A DNA stretch of 59,072 nt from Zygnema circumcarinatum (taxonomy: Eukaryota; Streptophyta; Zygnematophyceae; Zygnematales; Zygnemataceae), in assembly GCA_037447605.1 (NCBI GenBank), contig CM074810.1, positions 2,911,368 through 2,970,439 on the forward strand. The letters run 5' to 3'. Both the position numbers and the translations under genes were made by a program. Below are positions 34,495 through 45,133 of the stretch, piece after piece. Each line of letters opens with the position of its first letter. The first letter of the stretch is position 1. Under the pieces are notes generated by a model. The model searched no databases. It had not been told where the DNA came from and was given only the letters and a program-made list of their open reading frames with translations.

Positions 34495-34565
34495 AGTCGA
34501 AGAGGGGATTTGAACCCCTTTATTACTGTTTTGCAACAGTTGCGTAACCAATCCGCCACTTCGAC
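34495..34565 (-). tRNA. tRNA-Cys-like (GCA) with enlarged anticodon loop, probable pseudogene
   Basis: On the minus strand GTCGAAG pairs with CTTCGAC, the D arm is GCG-gattggtta-CGC and the T arm is AGGGG-TTCAAAT-CCCCT. The anticodon arm is off register: a four-pair ACTG/CAGT stem encloses TTGCAAAA, an eight-base loop. A functional tRNA-Cys needs a seven-base loop, so this is probably decayed or tRNA-derived. Confidence 0.55.
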
Positions 34566-35689
34566 TTAATGGGGAGGGGGAGGAATTACATACAGTCATA
34601 CACACAACACAAGCATAAGCAAAGGAACGAGAGGCACAAGCAGAGGCAAGGGAGACAAAGGCAAGGGCAACACACCAAGGGACAAGGCAAGGGAGGCTGG
34701 GCCAGGGGCAAGGGAGCCAAAATGCAGAATACAGAATGCCGAATGCGGAATGCAGAATGCGGAATGCCGAATGCCGAATGACGAATGCGGAATACATAAT
34801 GCGGAATGCGGGATGCGGGATGCGGAATGCAAAATGCGGAATGCGGAGGAATGCAGCAGCAAAAAAAAAAATGAATGAATGCTGCAGCAGCCATTCATTC
34901 ATTCATTTGCTGAGCAGCAGCCGCAAAAGCAGCAGCAGTAGGAGCAGCAACAGCACAGCAACAGCAGCAACAGCACAGCAACAGCAGCAGCAGCAGCAGC
35001 AAGGGAGACACGCGAGGCAGGTGCAAGGGCACTGGAGGCACGGGCAAGGGCAAGGGAGCAGGGGCAGGGGAGGCACGGGCAGGGGCAGGGGCAGGGGCAA
35101 GGACTCACCACTGCTCAAGCCCGCCGTCGTCACTTGCTCACCAGTCGCCGAGGGGGGTGGAAGGCGACAAGGAGGTGGGGAGGGAGGGAACACACCGCAA
35201 GGGGGGAGAGACAGAGCGAGAGAATGGGTGAGAGGATGCAAAGGAGAATAGAGAAAAATCGCCTCCTGTTCGCGACTCGCCTCCAGGTCCCCACACACGG
35301 CGCACCTATGTCGTCGTCGCCGGCTCACCGTTCACTGGGGGGAGGCGAGCGGTCGCTCTGTTAGCTCCGCTCCGAGGATGGCTCAGGCAGCGGCGAGGGA
35401 TGAACCCTAAACCCTAACCCCGAGCAGATCTGAGCTCGCAGCGAGCGAGCTGGCGGGCAGGCGGCGGGACGCCGCTCGCGCGGTGGTGACGCGCGTGGCG
35501 ACAAAACGGAGGGCGGCGGGGCGAAAGGGGGGGGTCAGACCTGGCCCGGAGATGCAAAAGGTTACGAAATTGCTCTCTTGAATTCGCGGCGCCCGAACCT
35601 GCCGAACGTCCACTTTTTGCGAAAAAGGCTTGCCGTACAAGGCAGAATTCGCTCGACGGGCTTACGAAATTGGTTTGGCGATGGTCAAG

Positions 35690-35925
35690 GTCTGCCTCCC
35701 CCCAATGAAGGGGGCGGGTTATCATTTTCTTAATCGTAAACGTAGTTTCATTGAAGATCAGACCAATTGGAGAATGCCACGCGTTAAAATATACACGTGG
35801 CATATTCTCATTGCTTTGTATTTTGCAAAGGTTTAATCTTATTGAGAGCCACCCAATTAGAACAAGCCACGTGGCAGTAGCAATAGAAGAGCCAGTCAGC
35901 AAGCGCCAGTTGTGACCAGTCACAC
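35690..35925. repeat. Dispersed repeat, inverted copy at 50340-50510
   Basis: The block ccaattggag...atgccacg..cacgtggcat, then gagagccacccaatt and ggcagtagcaatagaagagc, recurs in reverse orientation at 50340-50510 (tggcgcttgctgaatggc, gggtggctctcaatta, atatgccacgtgt). There is no ORF. Confidence 0.65.
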
Positions 35926-36130
35926 ACTCACTCAAAATTATTACATAAACAGCTACAAACTACAAAGGCACACAAAGAGACAATAAATGGCAAAGATAAA
36001 GCAAAAACAATTCATATTCGAAAAACAAAAATAGAGGCAATGTTTTCTATGCGCACCTCTCCTTCCCTACCCCTTCCACATTCCTTCTTTCCCTCTATTT
36101 TTCCTTCTCCCTTTACCTGCACCTCTTTCC

Positions 36131-36425
36131 TGTTGCGGATCAGACATTCTCATTTTTGTCATACTCTTTTGTCGTTTTTCCAGCCATGTGTACTTTCACT
36201 TGGCTGTCTTTTTAGCCTATACTTTTTGTTCTTTTAGTTTGTACTTTTGTGGCCCTGTACTTCTCACTTGGCCGCCCTTTGCTCAGGCAAGCTATATGCT
36301 CTATTTGTCACGTAGCTCTTGCCATAATATATATAAAACAAATTAGGACATTGTATATTTTACCACGTTAATCACACATTTGTCTTTGTGTCAACTTTCT
36401 CTTTGTCCTCACGTGTGATCGTACA
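36131..36425 (+). repeat. 5' LTR of the Copia element
   Basis: About 295 bp, close to 90% identical by eye to 42997-43291. It has a TATA-like stretch (ataatatatataaaac, near 36327) upstream of the presumed transcript start. Confidence 0.85.
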
Positions 36426-38561
36426 ATGTCCACCTCATCAATCACAATAGGTTATGGGCCCATTCATGCCTCCAATGCACTTGAGAAGTTTGATGGGACA
36501 AACTGGCACGACTGGAAGTTTCAGTGCCAGCAGATCTTTGAGGAAGAGAACCTATGGTTTGTCATTATTGACTTAAAGACTTGTCCCTTATCACTTTCCT
36601 CCACCGCTCCCATGGCGGACTTGACTGCACGCGCAAAGGAGACAACCGACTGGACCAAATGCGACAAAAAGGTGTTTATCCGCATCACCCTCGGCATTCA
36701 ACAAAGTCTCATCGGGCACATCCGCGATGCCACCACCTCCCACGATGCTTAGACTCTACTAACCAACGCATACGAACCTCAGAAGTGCTTTCACAAGCTC
36801 CGCCTGCGACGTGCCTTCACTAACTACGTAAAGGAATCCTCTGAAACCATGCTGATTTACATTGACCGCGTCAAATCTTTTGCTAGACGGCTCCATAGCA
36901 TTGACTGCATCATTCATAATGATGAGATCATTTGTAATCTTTTGGGCGGCCTGTCTGATTCTTTCTGGTCTTTCATCTCATCCATTGATGCTGCTTCAAT
37001 TTTGTTGATTATTGCTGATCTGACTGACCTCCTTTTGAATGAGGAAAAAAAAGATTCCACACCCTCCAGATCCTCCCACGCGTCCGCGCTTTTCAAATCT
37101 GTCCTCCTCTGTCCAACTCTCTTGGCGCCTTCTTTTATCCGTTCTACGAGGAGAAGACTCAGGTCAAGGACAACTATCCCGCTTTGGCCAAAAAAGAGGC
37201 GTGCCAATATTTGCCACGCCCTTCCGTACCTCCGCCTGCTAGCGTAGCAAATCTTGCGGCTCTTTCTACTTTGGCCCCTGCAATTTTGTCCCTCGCCGAC
37301 CCTGTCGTACAGCTGACGTGGCCTCCCACCCTTACGTTCCCTACTGTTCCCTTGGTCCCACCGCCGCCGCCTGCCGTACATCCATCTCTTCACCTCGGCT
37401 TCCCGCCCACGGCCGGCCTGCCTCCCACCCCAAGCGTCGTCTACGGTGCCCCCGAGTTCGGCCACGCGTTTCTGGCCTCAGACCCTTTTGGGTATGACCC
37501 CTTTCTCCCTAACTCCACCTGGCTTATTGACTCGGGTGCTTCCCATCACCTCACTTTTTGCCGTGATTGGTTCTCTCGGATCTCCCCCCTCCTTGTTCCT
37601 AAACCATTTTTTTGGGGGATAATCATTCCCTGACTCCCACGCATTTTGGCTAAGTTTTCACTCTAATTGACGGCCAGTGCTTCATCATTGATGACGTCTA
37701 CTTAGTGGACGGGCTAGCAAAGAACCTGTTTTCTATCGCCGCCATCCTTCTTTTAGGCATTTTTGCTCTCTTTAGCTCAGATGGGGTTACCTTCTTTACC
37801 CCAGAAGCTGTAGTTGGGCACGGCCACAAAACCGACCGCCTGTTTTCTCTCACCTCTTTTGCGGCCTCCCTTGGGCACACCCATGCTCACAAAACTGACT
37901 CCTCCTTCACCTTTGCTCAGTGGCACCTCCGCTTTGGCCACCTTGCTGAAAGCATGCTGAAAGCAACCTCAAAACTCTCAGCCAGGCCTTAGTGTTGGGC
38001 TTAGACTCTTTTTCTACCGAAAAGTTTTATTTTTGTTCAGGCTGTATTCAAGGAAAAATAACCCGATTACATTTCCCCTTCAACTCCACTCTTGTCTTTG
38101 AACCTTTGGCGCTGATTCATTTTGATGTTTATGGCCCTATGCAAGATGTTTGCCTCGACGGCGCATCATATTTTGTCACTTTCATTGACCAAACAACTCA
38201 TTTTACCCATGTTTTTCCCATTGCTTACAAATCTGACGTTTTCTCCACTTCCAAGAGTTCAAAGCCCTTGCAGAGACCCTTCTTGGTCACCGCATCAAGA
38301 CCCTTCGTATTGACAATAGCGGTGAATTTATGTCCACCGCCTTCTCCAAATACCTTCGCCTTCACAGCATCACCCATCAGACTACTACTCCTTACACCCC
38401 ATAACAAAATGGCGTCGCTGAGCGCTTCAACCGCACTATCCTTGACATGGCTCGCTCTATGCTCCACTTTACTGACCTCCTTATGGCGTTTTGGGCGAAA
38501 GCCATCTCCACGGCCACTTACCTTCGGAACCTCTCTCCTACCTCTGCTTTCCCACACAGCA

Positions 38562-38688
38562 TGTAACGAACGGTATGCATGGAGTGTATGACCTAGTACT
38601 TACATCCGCGGTTGCCTTTTAATGGTAAAGCACTTAGGTGAATACCGGGAGGTCCTGAGTTCGAACCCTGCTGGAGGCGGGTTTGTTG
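38562..38688 (+). mobile_element. tRNA-derived SINE inserted in Copia integrase
   Basis: A 127-bp insert is flanked by the 7-bp target duplication CACAGCA (38555-38561 and 38689-38695). Removing it restores the integrase phrase PHSTPYEAW, present uninterrupted (PHNTLFEAW) in the second Copia copy. The insert has an A-box-like stretch (gccttttaatggtaaagc) and a B box (gagttcgaaccc), as in tRNA-derived SINEs. Related sequence lies at 44902-44960 and 46143-46200. Confidence 0.8.
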
Positions 38689-38818
38689 CACAGCACCCCT
38701 TATGAGGCCTGGCTGGGCGGCAAACCCTTCGTCTCTTATCTCTGTATCCTAGGCTTGGGGCCACTGGAGTGTGAGTCGTTGAGGAGATGCTTCTCCCACT
38801 CGACTTGTACTTCGTCGT

Positions 38819-39823
38819 CTATGTTTCGACAACGTGGGCCATGGCCGCTCTCCTCTCATGTGTCAGCTGCATGCAGTCGAGCAGCTCCTTCAACTCGTTC
38901 ACTGTCTGTCTCATCATCCCGCTTGTCAGTTGCAAGTCCTCTATCACCTCTTTGAGGGCTCTAGCTTGGTCACCACCAGTCGTCTCCTCCATCCTCCTAG
39001 CACTGGTTGTTATGTTGTCCACGCCTGTTGCAGCCCGTTCCATGCCTGCCAGCAGGATGGAAGTGGCAGATGTGAACGTGACTTGGGAGCTTGAGAGTGC
39101 CTCCATTGTTGGTAGTTGGGACCACACAATGGTGCTGTTGATGACAACATAATAGAAGTGCTTAACCAACACCTTACACACACCCACATTGTCTAAAACA
39201 CCACGACTACTCCCTCCCTCCCTCACTATCCTGGCAGGGTGACTACTAGACGACATCGCCAGTCTAGGCTTGTCACCCTGACTGCCCCACATCGTAGTCA
39301 TGACACTCCCGAGTTGTTGGGCCTCAAGTCCAAGGCATATCAGGTCGATCCTATCAACGACACTCGCGTGTTGCCTATCCATCAGGTTGTACAACGACTC
39401 ACACATTGACAGGCACTCCTTCCCAGCCTCGACTGTCATCCAGTCACTGGCTGTCCTGGCATTGACTAGAATAACGCCATCATTGGACAACAGCCACGAG
39501 TGCCTTATCATCCCCACGACTGTGCTATGTAGTCTGACGTCGTCACATCTGACAGGCCAGTGTTTGACTATACTATTGGCCATGACTACACACGACGGAG
39601 TGTCATAACTGCCAGTGTGTGCAAACGCAGCGCCAAGTGTCGGTACGATGTCAGGACTATCATAGGGTGACTGTCCAACAATCACACATCTGACATGTGG
39701 CACACTGTACAGGCTGGCCATGTACGACAACATCGCGACAACTTGATGGCCCTTGTCCCTAATGCCGACTTCTCTTGACACGTCCAACACATGCCTGATA
39801 GTGTAGCCATTACCAGTCGACAT
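38819..39823 (-). CDS. Uracil-DNA glycosylase homologue (family 1-like), virus-type
   Basis: A 334-aa ORF, uninterrupted. Family-1 UDG signatures occur in order and at sensible spacing: the water-activating loop VIVGQSPY (residues 47-54, cf. GQDPY), a following AAFA with the uracil-stacking Phe at about residue 67, GVILVN with the uracil-binding Asn (residue 121), a DLICLGL strand (160-166), then SSHPAR with the leucine-loop His (195) followed by RGVL...VKHFY, matching the usual RGFFGCRHF. The catalytic Asp of GQDPY is Ser here (residue 51), so base excision may be lost. Residues 230-334 form an added helical tail without family match. UDGs of this length with extra tails occur in large DNA viruses. 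The host plant UDG is a separate intron-bearing gene, and codon and word use here differ from the neighbours, so viral origin is likelier than a host gene. Confidence 0.75.
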   Translation of the reverse strand: MSTGNGYTIRHVLDVSREVGIRDKGHQVVAMLSYMASLYSVPHVRCVIVGQSPYDSPDIVPTLGAAFAHTGSYDTPSCVVMANSIVKHWPVRCDDVRLHSTVVGMIRHSWLLSNDGVILVNARTASDWMTVEAGKECLSMCESLYNLMDRQHASVVDRIDLICLGLEAQQLGSVMTTMWGSQGDKPRLAMSSSSHPARIVREGGSSRGVLDNVGVCKVLVKHFYYVVINSTIVWSQLPTMEALSSSQVTFTSATSILLAGMERAATGVDNITTSARRMEETTGGDQARALKEVIEDLQLTSGMMRQTVNELKELLDCMQLTHERRAAMAHVVET

Positions 39824-39934
39824 GACGTATCAGGCAGTGTCTACAGCCTGGACAGCAAGTCGATGTCTTGTGTCACGACACTGTCATGTGTCAGACATCT
39901 TGTCTCAGCATCACGACTGATGTAAGACACAAGC

Positions 39935-40936
39935 GTGACATACATAAACAGCGTCACCAGGACTGCAGACACGCCCGTATCAGGCACACCCCGTGGCTGG
40001 ACTGACATCGTCACCACTCCCATGACGACACAACGGTGTGACATCGAGACTAGGGACATGGGACGTGGCTTGTGCTACTTGTCATGTTTAGACAACGCAT
40101 ACATGCTGTGTAACTTGTATAGGGACAATGTCAGATGCGTCAGGCATCTACGGCCAGACATCAGGCATGAGTGTACACGTGCTGACACCATGGAGACTGT
40201 CCTACACATGACTGCCTATCACAACACCCTGGGGTACTATCACATAGACAGCGATGGTGACGCCATATACCACGTGACCAGCATCGTGTTACACGCGTCA
40301 TTGGCTGACATGCTAGTGGCATCGACACACGACGTGTCCAGGGTATACGGCAATGATAGGGCATGGGTGCCATCGGACATGCGAGTGTGTACAAGGCACA
40401 AGGGAGTGTGGACATTGGATGGCAGACAAGTGCCAAGACAGCACCACGGCGTGTTAGAGGCGATGGCACTGATAGGCACCCCCATCAACGTCTTTAACAG
40501 TGATGCCGTAGACGAGGCCAACGCGTCACCTGGACAAGTGTCTAGTCTTGTTTACGGACGCATCAGTGTCACCCTGATTGGCGCTGGTATCATAGGCATG
40601 CTGGCATTCAACCAGCTGGTGGACATGCACCCATGGCTAGTCGATCATGGACAACAGCTGGATGCGTGGACACCCACTGACAATGAGGAGGGCATCATGT
40701 GCAGTGCCAATAGTGTTTACTCAACACTGGCTGGTAGACTGAGGTACACAGCACGTGGTGTCAGTGTCCAAGTGTACAGTGACATGACACATAGGGCCTT
40801 GATAAGACTGTCTGACACACTCAAGCATGCCGCGTCACCATCGAGTGCCAGTGGTGTCAGTGCTGGCAGTGTCAGGCAGCATGTCGTATGCTGTCTGATA
40901 CGACAGCAGGCAGGTCGTAGGGCTGTAAGCCATTGA
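39935..40936 (+). CDS. Unrecognised 333-aa ORF paired with the UDG homologue
   Basis: An uninterrupted ORF begins 111 bp from the divergently transcribed UDG homologue and shares its unusual word composition (gtgtc, acatg and tgaca abundant). I do not recognise a family. The N-terminal 100 residues are rich in Cys, His and Arg. A hydrophobic stretch of about 20 residues near 205-225 (ISVTLIGAGIIGMLAF) could be a buried beta-alpha core or a membrane segment. The C-terminus is Ser/Ala-rich. An intact 1-kb frame inside a wrecked retroelement indicates either recent arrival or a frame held open by biased composition. The last codons lie at the boundary with resumed Copia homology, so the true C-terminus may be truncated. 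Confidence 0.6.
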   Translation: MTYINSVTRTADTPVSGTPRGWTDIVTTPMTTQRCDIETRDMGRGLCYLSCLDNAYMLCNLYRDNVRCVRHLRPDIRHECTRADTMETVLHMTAYHNTLGYYHIDSDGDAIYHVTSIVLHASLADMLVASTHDVSRVYGNDRAWVPSDMRVCTRHKGVWTLDGRQVPRQHHGVLEAMALIGTPINVFNSDAVDEANASPGQVSSLVYGRISVTLIGAGIIGMLAFNQLVDMHPWLVDHGQQLDAWTPTDNEEGIMCSANSVYSTLAGRLRYTARGVSVQVYSDMTHRALIRLSDTLKHAASPSSASGVSAGSVRQHVVCCLIRQQAGRRAVSH

Positions 40937-42996
40937 CTTCCTCCCTACTAACCTCAAATCTTACGCCGTACGGTTCCCCTCCCTACGTGACCATCGAATT
41001 TCATTCCCCGCCTTTTGTACCCCTTCCCCCCGACAGTTGCCCTTTTGGCCGCCGACATTCCCTTTGTCGCTTCCCCGACCACCCCCCCCCTTCCCCTCCC
41101 TCTGGTGCTCCCTCGTCCCTCCGGTGCTCCCTCGTCCTTTTCCATCGACCTTCCTCTGCCTGCTCCTCTCCCCTCCCCTTCCTCCTCTTTGACCGCTTCT
41201 CTCGTTTAGAGGGAGTTCTTCACCTTGCCCGAGCCTCCCGCGGAGCCGTCCCCTACCCTAGCAGACCCTTCCCCTCGTTCCTCTGCCCTCGTCACGTCCT
41301 CCCCACCACCCTCCCTTCCAAGCCTCCCACTTTTTGTCACCCCGGCCGCTCTCCCTTGCCATAACACTCGCAATCGTCGACCCACTTGAAAGCTTCTCGA
41401 TTCTACCGCTCGCGTACTCCTCTCCTTCGCCATGGCCTTCGTTGCCTCCTCATCTACCCCGCCTACATTTGCTGCCGCTCTTTGCACCCCTGACGCTGTG
41501 GAAAACGCCGAATTCCTCTCCCTCCAGAAAAATAACAGGTGGGACCTTGTGCCTTTCCCACCCGGGCGTCGAGCCATCGGCTCTAAATGGGTCTTTAAGA
41601 TCAAACAAAAAGCCGACGGCTCAGTTGACCGCTACAAAGCCCGCTTTGCTGCAAAGGGGTTCTCTTAGCTTGAAGGCATTGACTTCACCTAGACTTATGC
41701 CCCGGTGGCCAAGTTCACTTTCATTCGCGTCCTCCTTGCCCTCTCTGCCATTCACGATTGGGAAATTCATCAAATAGATGTCAAAACCGCTTTTCTCTAT
41801 TGGGACCTCCAAGAGACAAACTTCATGTGCCAACTTGACAGGTATGTCACTCCTGGCAACGAACACCTTTTTTGCCGCCTCAATAAGTCTATATATGGTC
41901 TTCGGCAAGCACCGCGCATTTGGAACCACACCCTAGATGCTGTCCTTTTTGACAACGGCTTCTCTCGGATCGACATCGATTTCAGCATCTACCTTTGTGG
42001 CCACGGTCAGACCCTTACCATTCTTGCGGTCTATGTTGATGACTTCATTATATGCGGTCCCTCCCTCCCCCCCATTTTAGATGCAAAACAGCTCTTTTGA
42101 AGCCACTTTGACATGACAGACCTAAGGGAACTTCAATGGTGTCTCAGGATTCGTGTCATTTGTAATCAAGCCGCTCGGACTCTTCACCTAAGTCAAGAAA
42201 AATACATTTCGGACCTCCTTGACCGATTTGGGATGGCCGCTTGCAAACCCATTTCCACCCCTCTGGACGCTCATATTCATCTCACCTCCCTTGTTACTGG
42301 TTCCTCGACCCCACAGAGCATGCAACTTACTGTTCCATCGTCGGATCTCTTATGTATGCCATGCTTTGCACTCGATCAGACCTTGCTGTCGCTATTGGGC
42401 AACTCAGCCAATACCTTCACTGACCTTCTTTTGCTCACCTCAGTGCTGCCAAGCAAGTCCTTTGCTACCTTCAAGGCACCAAGGCCCTGTGCCTTACTTT
42501 TTCCTCTTGCGCTTCCAACCTTGTCGACTACTGTGACTCAGACTGGGCAGCGACCCCGACACCAGGCATTTGGTTATTGACTCTTGCTTTTCTTTTGGCA
42601 GTGGCTTTATTTCTTGGTCATCTCGAAAACAGCCTACCGTTGCCACCTCCTCCACTAAAGCGGAGTACATGGCTACTTCCACTGCTGCTAAGGAGGCTGT
42701 TTGGCTCAGATCTCTCCTCATCAACCTCACTTTTGCTCCCCCTCAAGCCACCACCGTCGTCAGTGACTCTCAAGGAGCTTTTGCTTTCATGCAAAACCCC
42801 GTGCATCATCAACGCACCAAGCACATCGATATTCAATTTCACTTTACTCGAGACAAGATCGAAGATGACATCCTTACCTTTCTTTACTGTCCTACCAGCA
42901 AGCAAACCGCCGAATTTCTTACCAAAGCCTTGCATCGGCCAGCCTTTGAGCTTCACCGCTCTACAGCCAAACTCCGAACTTTTGAATGAGAGGGAG

Positions 42997-43291
42997 TGTT
43001 GCGGATCAGACATTCTCATTTTTGTCGTACTCTTTGTTGTTTTTCCAACCACGTGTACTTTCACTTCGCTGTCTTTTTAGCTTGTACTTTTTGTTTTTTT
43101 AGTTTGTACTTTTGTGGCCCTGTGCTTCTCACCTGGCCGCCCTTTGCTCAGGCAAGCTATATGCTTTGTTTGTCACGTAGCTCTTGTCATAATGCATATA
43201 AAACAGATTAGGACATTATACATTTTACCACGTTAATCACACATTTGTCTTTGTATCAACTTTCTCTTTGTCCTCACTTATGATCGTACAA
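42997..43291 (+). repeat. 3' LTR of the Copia element
   Basis: Same length and start as the 5' LTR, preceded by the polypurine tract. Homology to the 5' side does not stop at the LTR end but continues for about 25 bp into the gag start (atgtccacctcatc). Confidence 0.85.
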
Positions 43292-43479
43292 TGTCCACCT
43301 CATCTATCTCAATATTTTATGCCCCCTTTACAAAACATTTTGCTTGAGCTTGCTTGCTTATTACTACTTTTGCAACTTTTCAAACATCGCATTCATTGCA
43401 CTAAGTATGTCTGCACTGCTTGCTTCTTGCCTATGCTAATTTTCATTAAAGATGTCCGATATTTTTGTAAGAAAATTTT

Positions 43480-44240
43480 CGTCATTTTTTGCCATTTTGT
43501 CCCTCCATTCACGCGACTCCTCCTACGTGTCATCAAATTCCCTTGCTTCTTGTTGCCTTTCCTTCAGCCTAACTCTGGAAAAGTTTCTAGACATTGGCGC
43601 TAACATTGCTGTCACATTCTCGGAGGCATGCTGGTACGCAGGCTCCCTAGATTCTTCAAATGTATCCACAAGATAGTTAAGGAAAATAGTCTTGTTTTCT
43701 TCAAGTGTGTCGTGCATCTTGTTGTAAATGACTTCGGAAAAAAAACGCTGGTAAATCAAATTTCTTTTGCTCATTTCCACTAAGCAACCAATAACTCGAC
43801 CTCCCACTCGGGATTTGCTTCTCATAACTCAAAACCCTTTTAAATGCACGTAACATATTACCCCACTTATTTGCACACTAACTTGAAGTATACTTGATTC
43901 CTCTTTCCTCTAAGCGCTCAGAAACAAAAATCTAGATAGAGCATGTTGTTGCTGGCCATTGCTAGTTTGACCCACCTCCCTTAGGTACAATAACATCTAT
44001 TGTCGTTTTCACCTTGATCAATAGTAACGTTTCTTGTTCAGTCCATGCGATTTTTGATGGACTCTTTTCCACATTAGGCGATGCGGTTGGCCCTTTTGTT
44101 GTTGTCTTCTGTCGCCTTTGCATACGCGAAGAAGCAAAGGCAATGTCTGCATTTGTAGCAGCCTTTTTCTCAACTCTTTGATTAACAGATAGGCTATTGT
44201 AAATGACAATAAGCAATTGTGATTGGGGCTGCGACACTAT
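43480..44240 (-). pseudogene. Trihelix/MYB-like (Harbinger ORF1-type) pseudogene
   Basis: On the minus strand, a segment IAWTEQETLLLIKV (44085-44030 region) gives the first helix of a trihelix or MADF/SANT-like DNA-binding domain. About 130 bp further, after stops, CANKWGNMLRAFKRV and SGRSSYWLL give the second and third helix parts (QCxNKWDNLxxxYK type). The frame has internal stops and the surrounding gene is not recoverable. Such domains occur in plant trihelix factors and in the MYB-like ORF of PIF/Harbinger elements; the setting favours the latter. Confidence 0.55.
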
Positions 44241-45133
44241 AGATATTTGAGAGGTATAACTAGAACATGAACAAAAACCACCCCATGGCTAAGGCCTTGG
44301 ATACCCCATTTTTCCACGATGGCAGCCGTAGAGAGGAGCTGAGGATTGCAGGGTTGAAGGATCATCAGGAGCGGGTGCCCCCATGTTGACGGCTTTGCCA
44401 GCATGGCAGTTGCACACTGCCAAATCTTTAATCGCCACGTGGCGACACGCGAATGGTCATAATGGCATTTCACCACCTCTAAAGCAACATTCTACCCACC
44501 GCATATAGCGAGGCTGCCCCGCTCCTTGTTGTCGATCGCCACAATCGGAAATGTTGCAGCCCTTACCCAACTGCTCGCCAACCCGCCTTATAGTGTCCTC
44601 TTTGGTACGGTGCAGCGCTCGGACGGGCAATGCCAGCCAAGCACGCGGTCACCTACAGTCATTGTGGTGCTGATTGCCATGTCAATGCCATGTAGGTGCC
44701 ACGTCTGCCACATCAATGCCACGACAATGCCACGCTTACATTTCCATCCACATCGGTGCCATGTTAACTAGAACCACTAAAATTAAACTTTGGGTCCTGC
44801 ATCGGGTCATTGACACACGCCTGCACTACCTGCCTACTACCTATTGAATTTGAACATTGCGTCCTTCACCGTGTCCTTGACACTCGCCCACTGGGGAGCG
44901 GAAGGTACTGGAAGGTCTGGAGTTTGATCTTTGCTAGAGGCATGTTTGCTACACAGCCTTGAGCGAACAAGTGAGGGAGGCCTTGCTTGCTTGCCAAGAG
45001 CAGTGTATGGCCACCGCGCCCCCCTTACGCATTACCACCGTCGCATGGTTGCACGTACGCCTCTATCTATTCATCCATCTTTTTCTATCTATCATCCATT
45101 TATGCAGTTCTTGCTCTTTCTTTTATTGCAAAA

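Larger units (their letters stand above)
33702..35000. repeat. Tandem duplication (~813 bp) carrying a tRNA-Cys-like sequence
   Basis: The sequence at 33706-33880 recurs at 34519-34700 with few changes, and both copies continue into gaatgcg/gaatgca heptamer repeats and then CAG-rich microsatellite. ORFs here code for poly-Cys/Leu or poly-His/Ala runs and are not genes. Confidence 0.8.
38757..40937. mobile_element. Virus-like foreign segment embedded in the Copia element
   Basis: Copia homology stops at about 38756 and resumes at about 40938. Between them are two long, intact, intronless, divergently arranged ORFs separated by 111 bp, with base and word use unlike the surroundings (rich in gtgtc, gacac, catgac). 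By comparison with the second Copia copy (48126-48340), roughly 200 bp of integrase-to-RT linker are missing, so the segment replaced rather than simply interrupted host sequence. Compact divergent genes plus a DNA-repair enzyme suggest capture of a piece of a large DNA virus; this is inference. Confidence 0.7.
36131..43315 (+). mobile_element. Ty1/Copia LTR retrotransposon, degenerate, with two internal insertions
   Basis: The LTRs (36131-~36425 and 42997-~43291) begin TGTTGCGGATCAGAC. A purine tract (gagagggag) directly precedes the 3' LTR. The domain order is Copia-type: gag (from ATG 36426, GTNWHDWKFQCQQIF), protease (LIDSGASHHL, about 37530), integrase (HLRFGHL, a zinc-finger-like block and a DxxGPM stretch), reverse transcriptase (SKWVFKIKQKADGS, YVDD at 42030) and RNase H (STKAEYMA). 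Frameshifts and stops, including TAG codons near 41667 and 41690, break the polyprotein. The integrase region is interrupted at 38562-38688 (SINE) and about 38757-40937 (virus-like segment). LTR similarity continues past the gag start codon, discussed under findings. Confidence 0.92.

Noticed and set aside
33629-34902. Overlapping Cys/Leu/Phe-rich and His/Ser-rich ORFs on both strands
   Set aside because: They are produced by CAG and gaatgcg repeats within the tandem duplication; no domain and no splice context.
39841-40059. 72-aa minus-strand ORF between the two virus-like ORFs
   Set aside because: It overlaps the larger plus-strand ORF in antisense, and nothing independent supports it.
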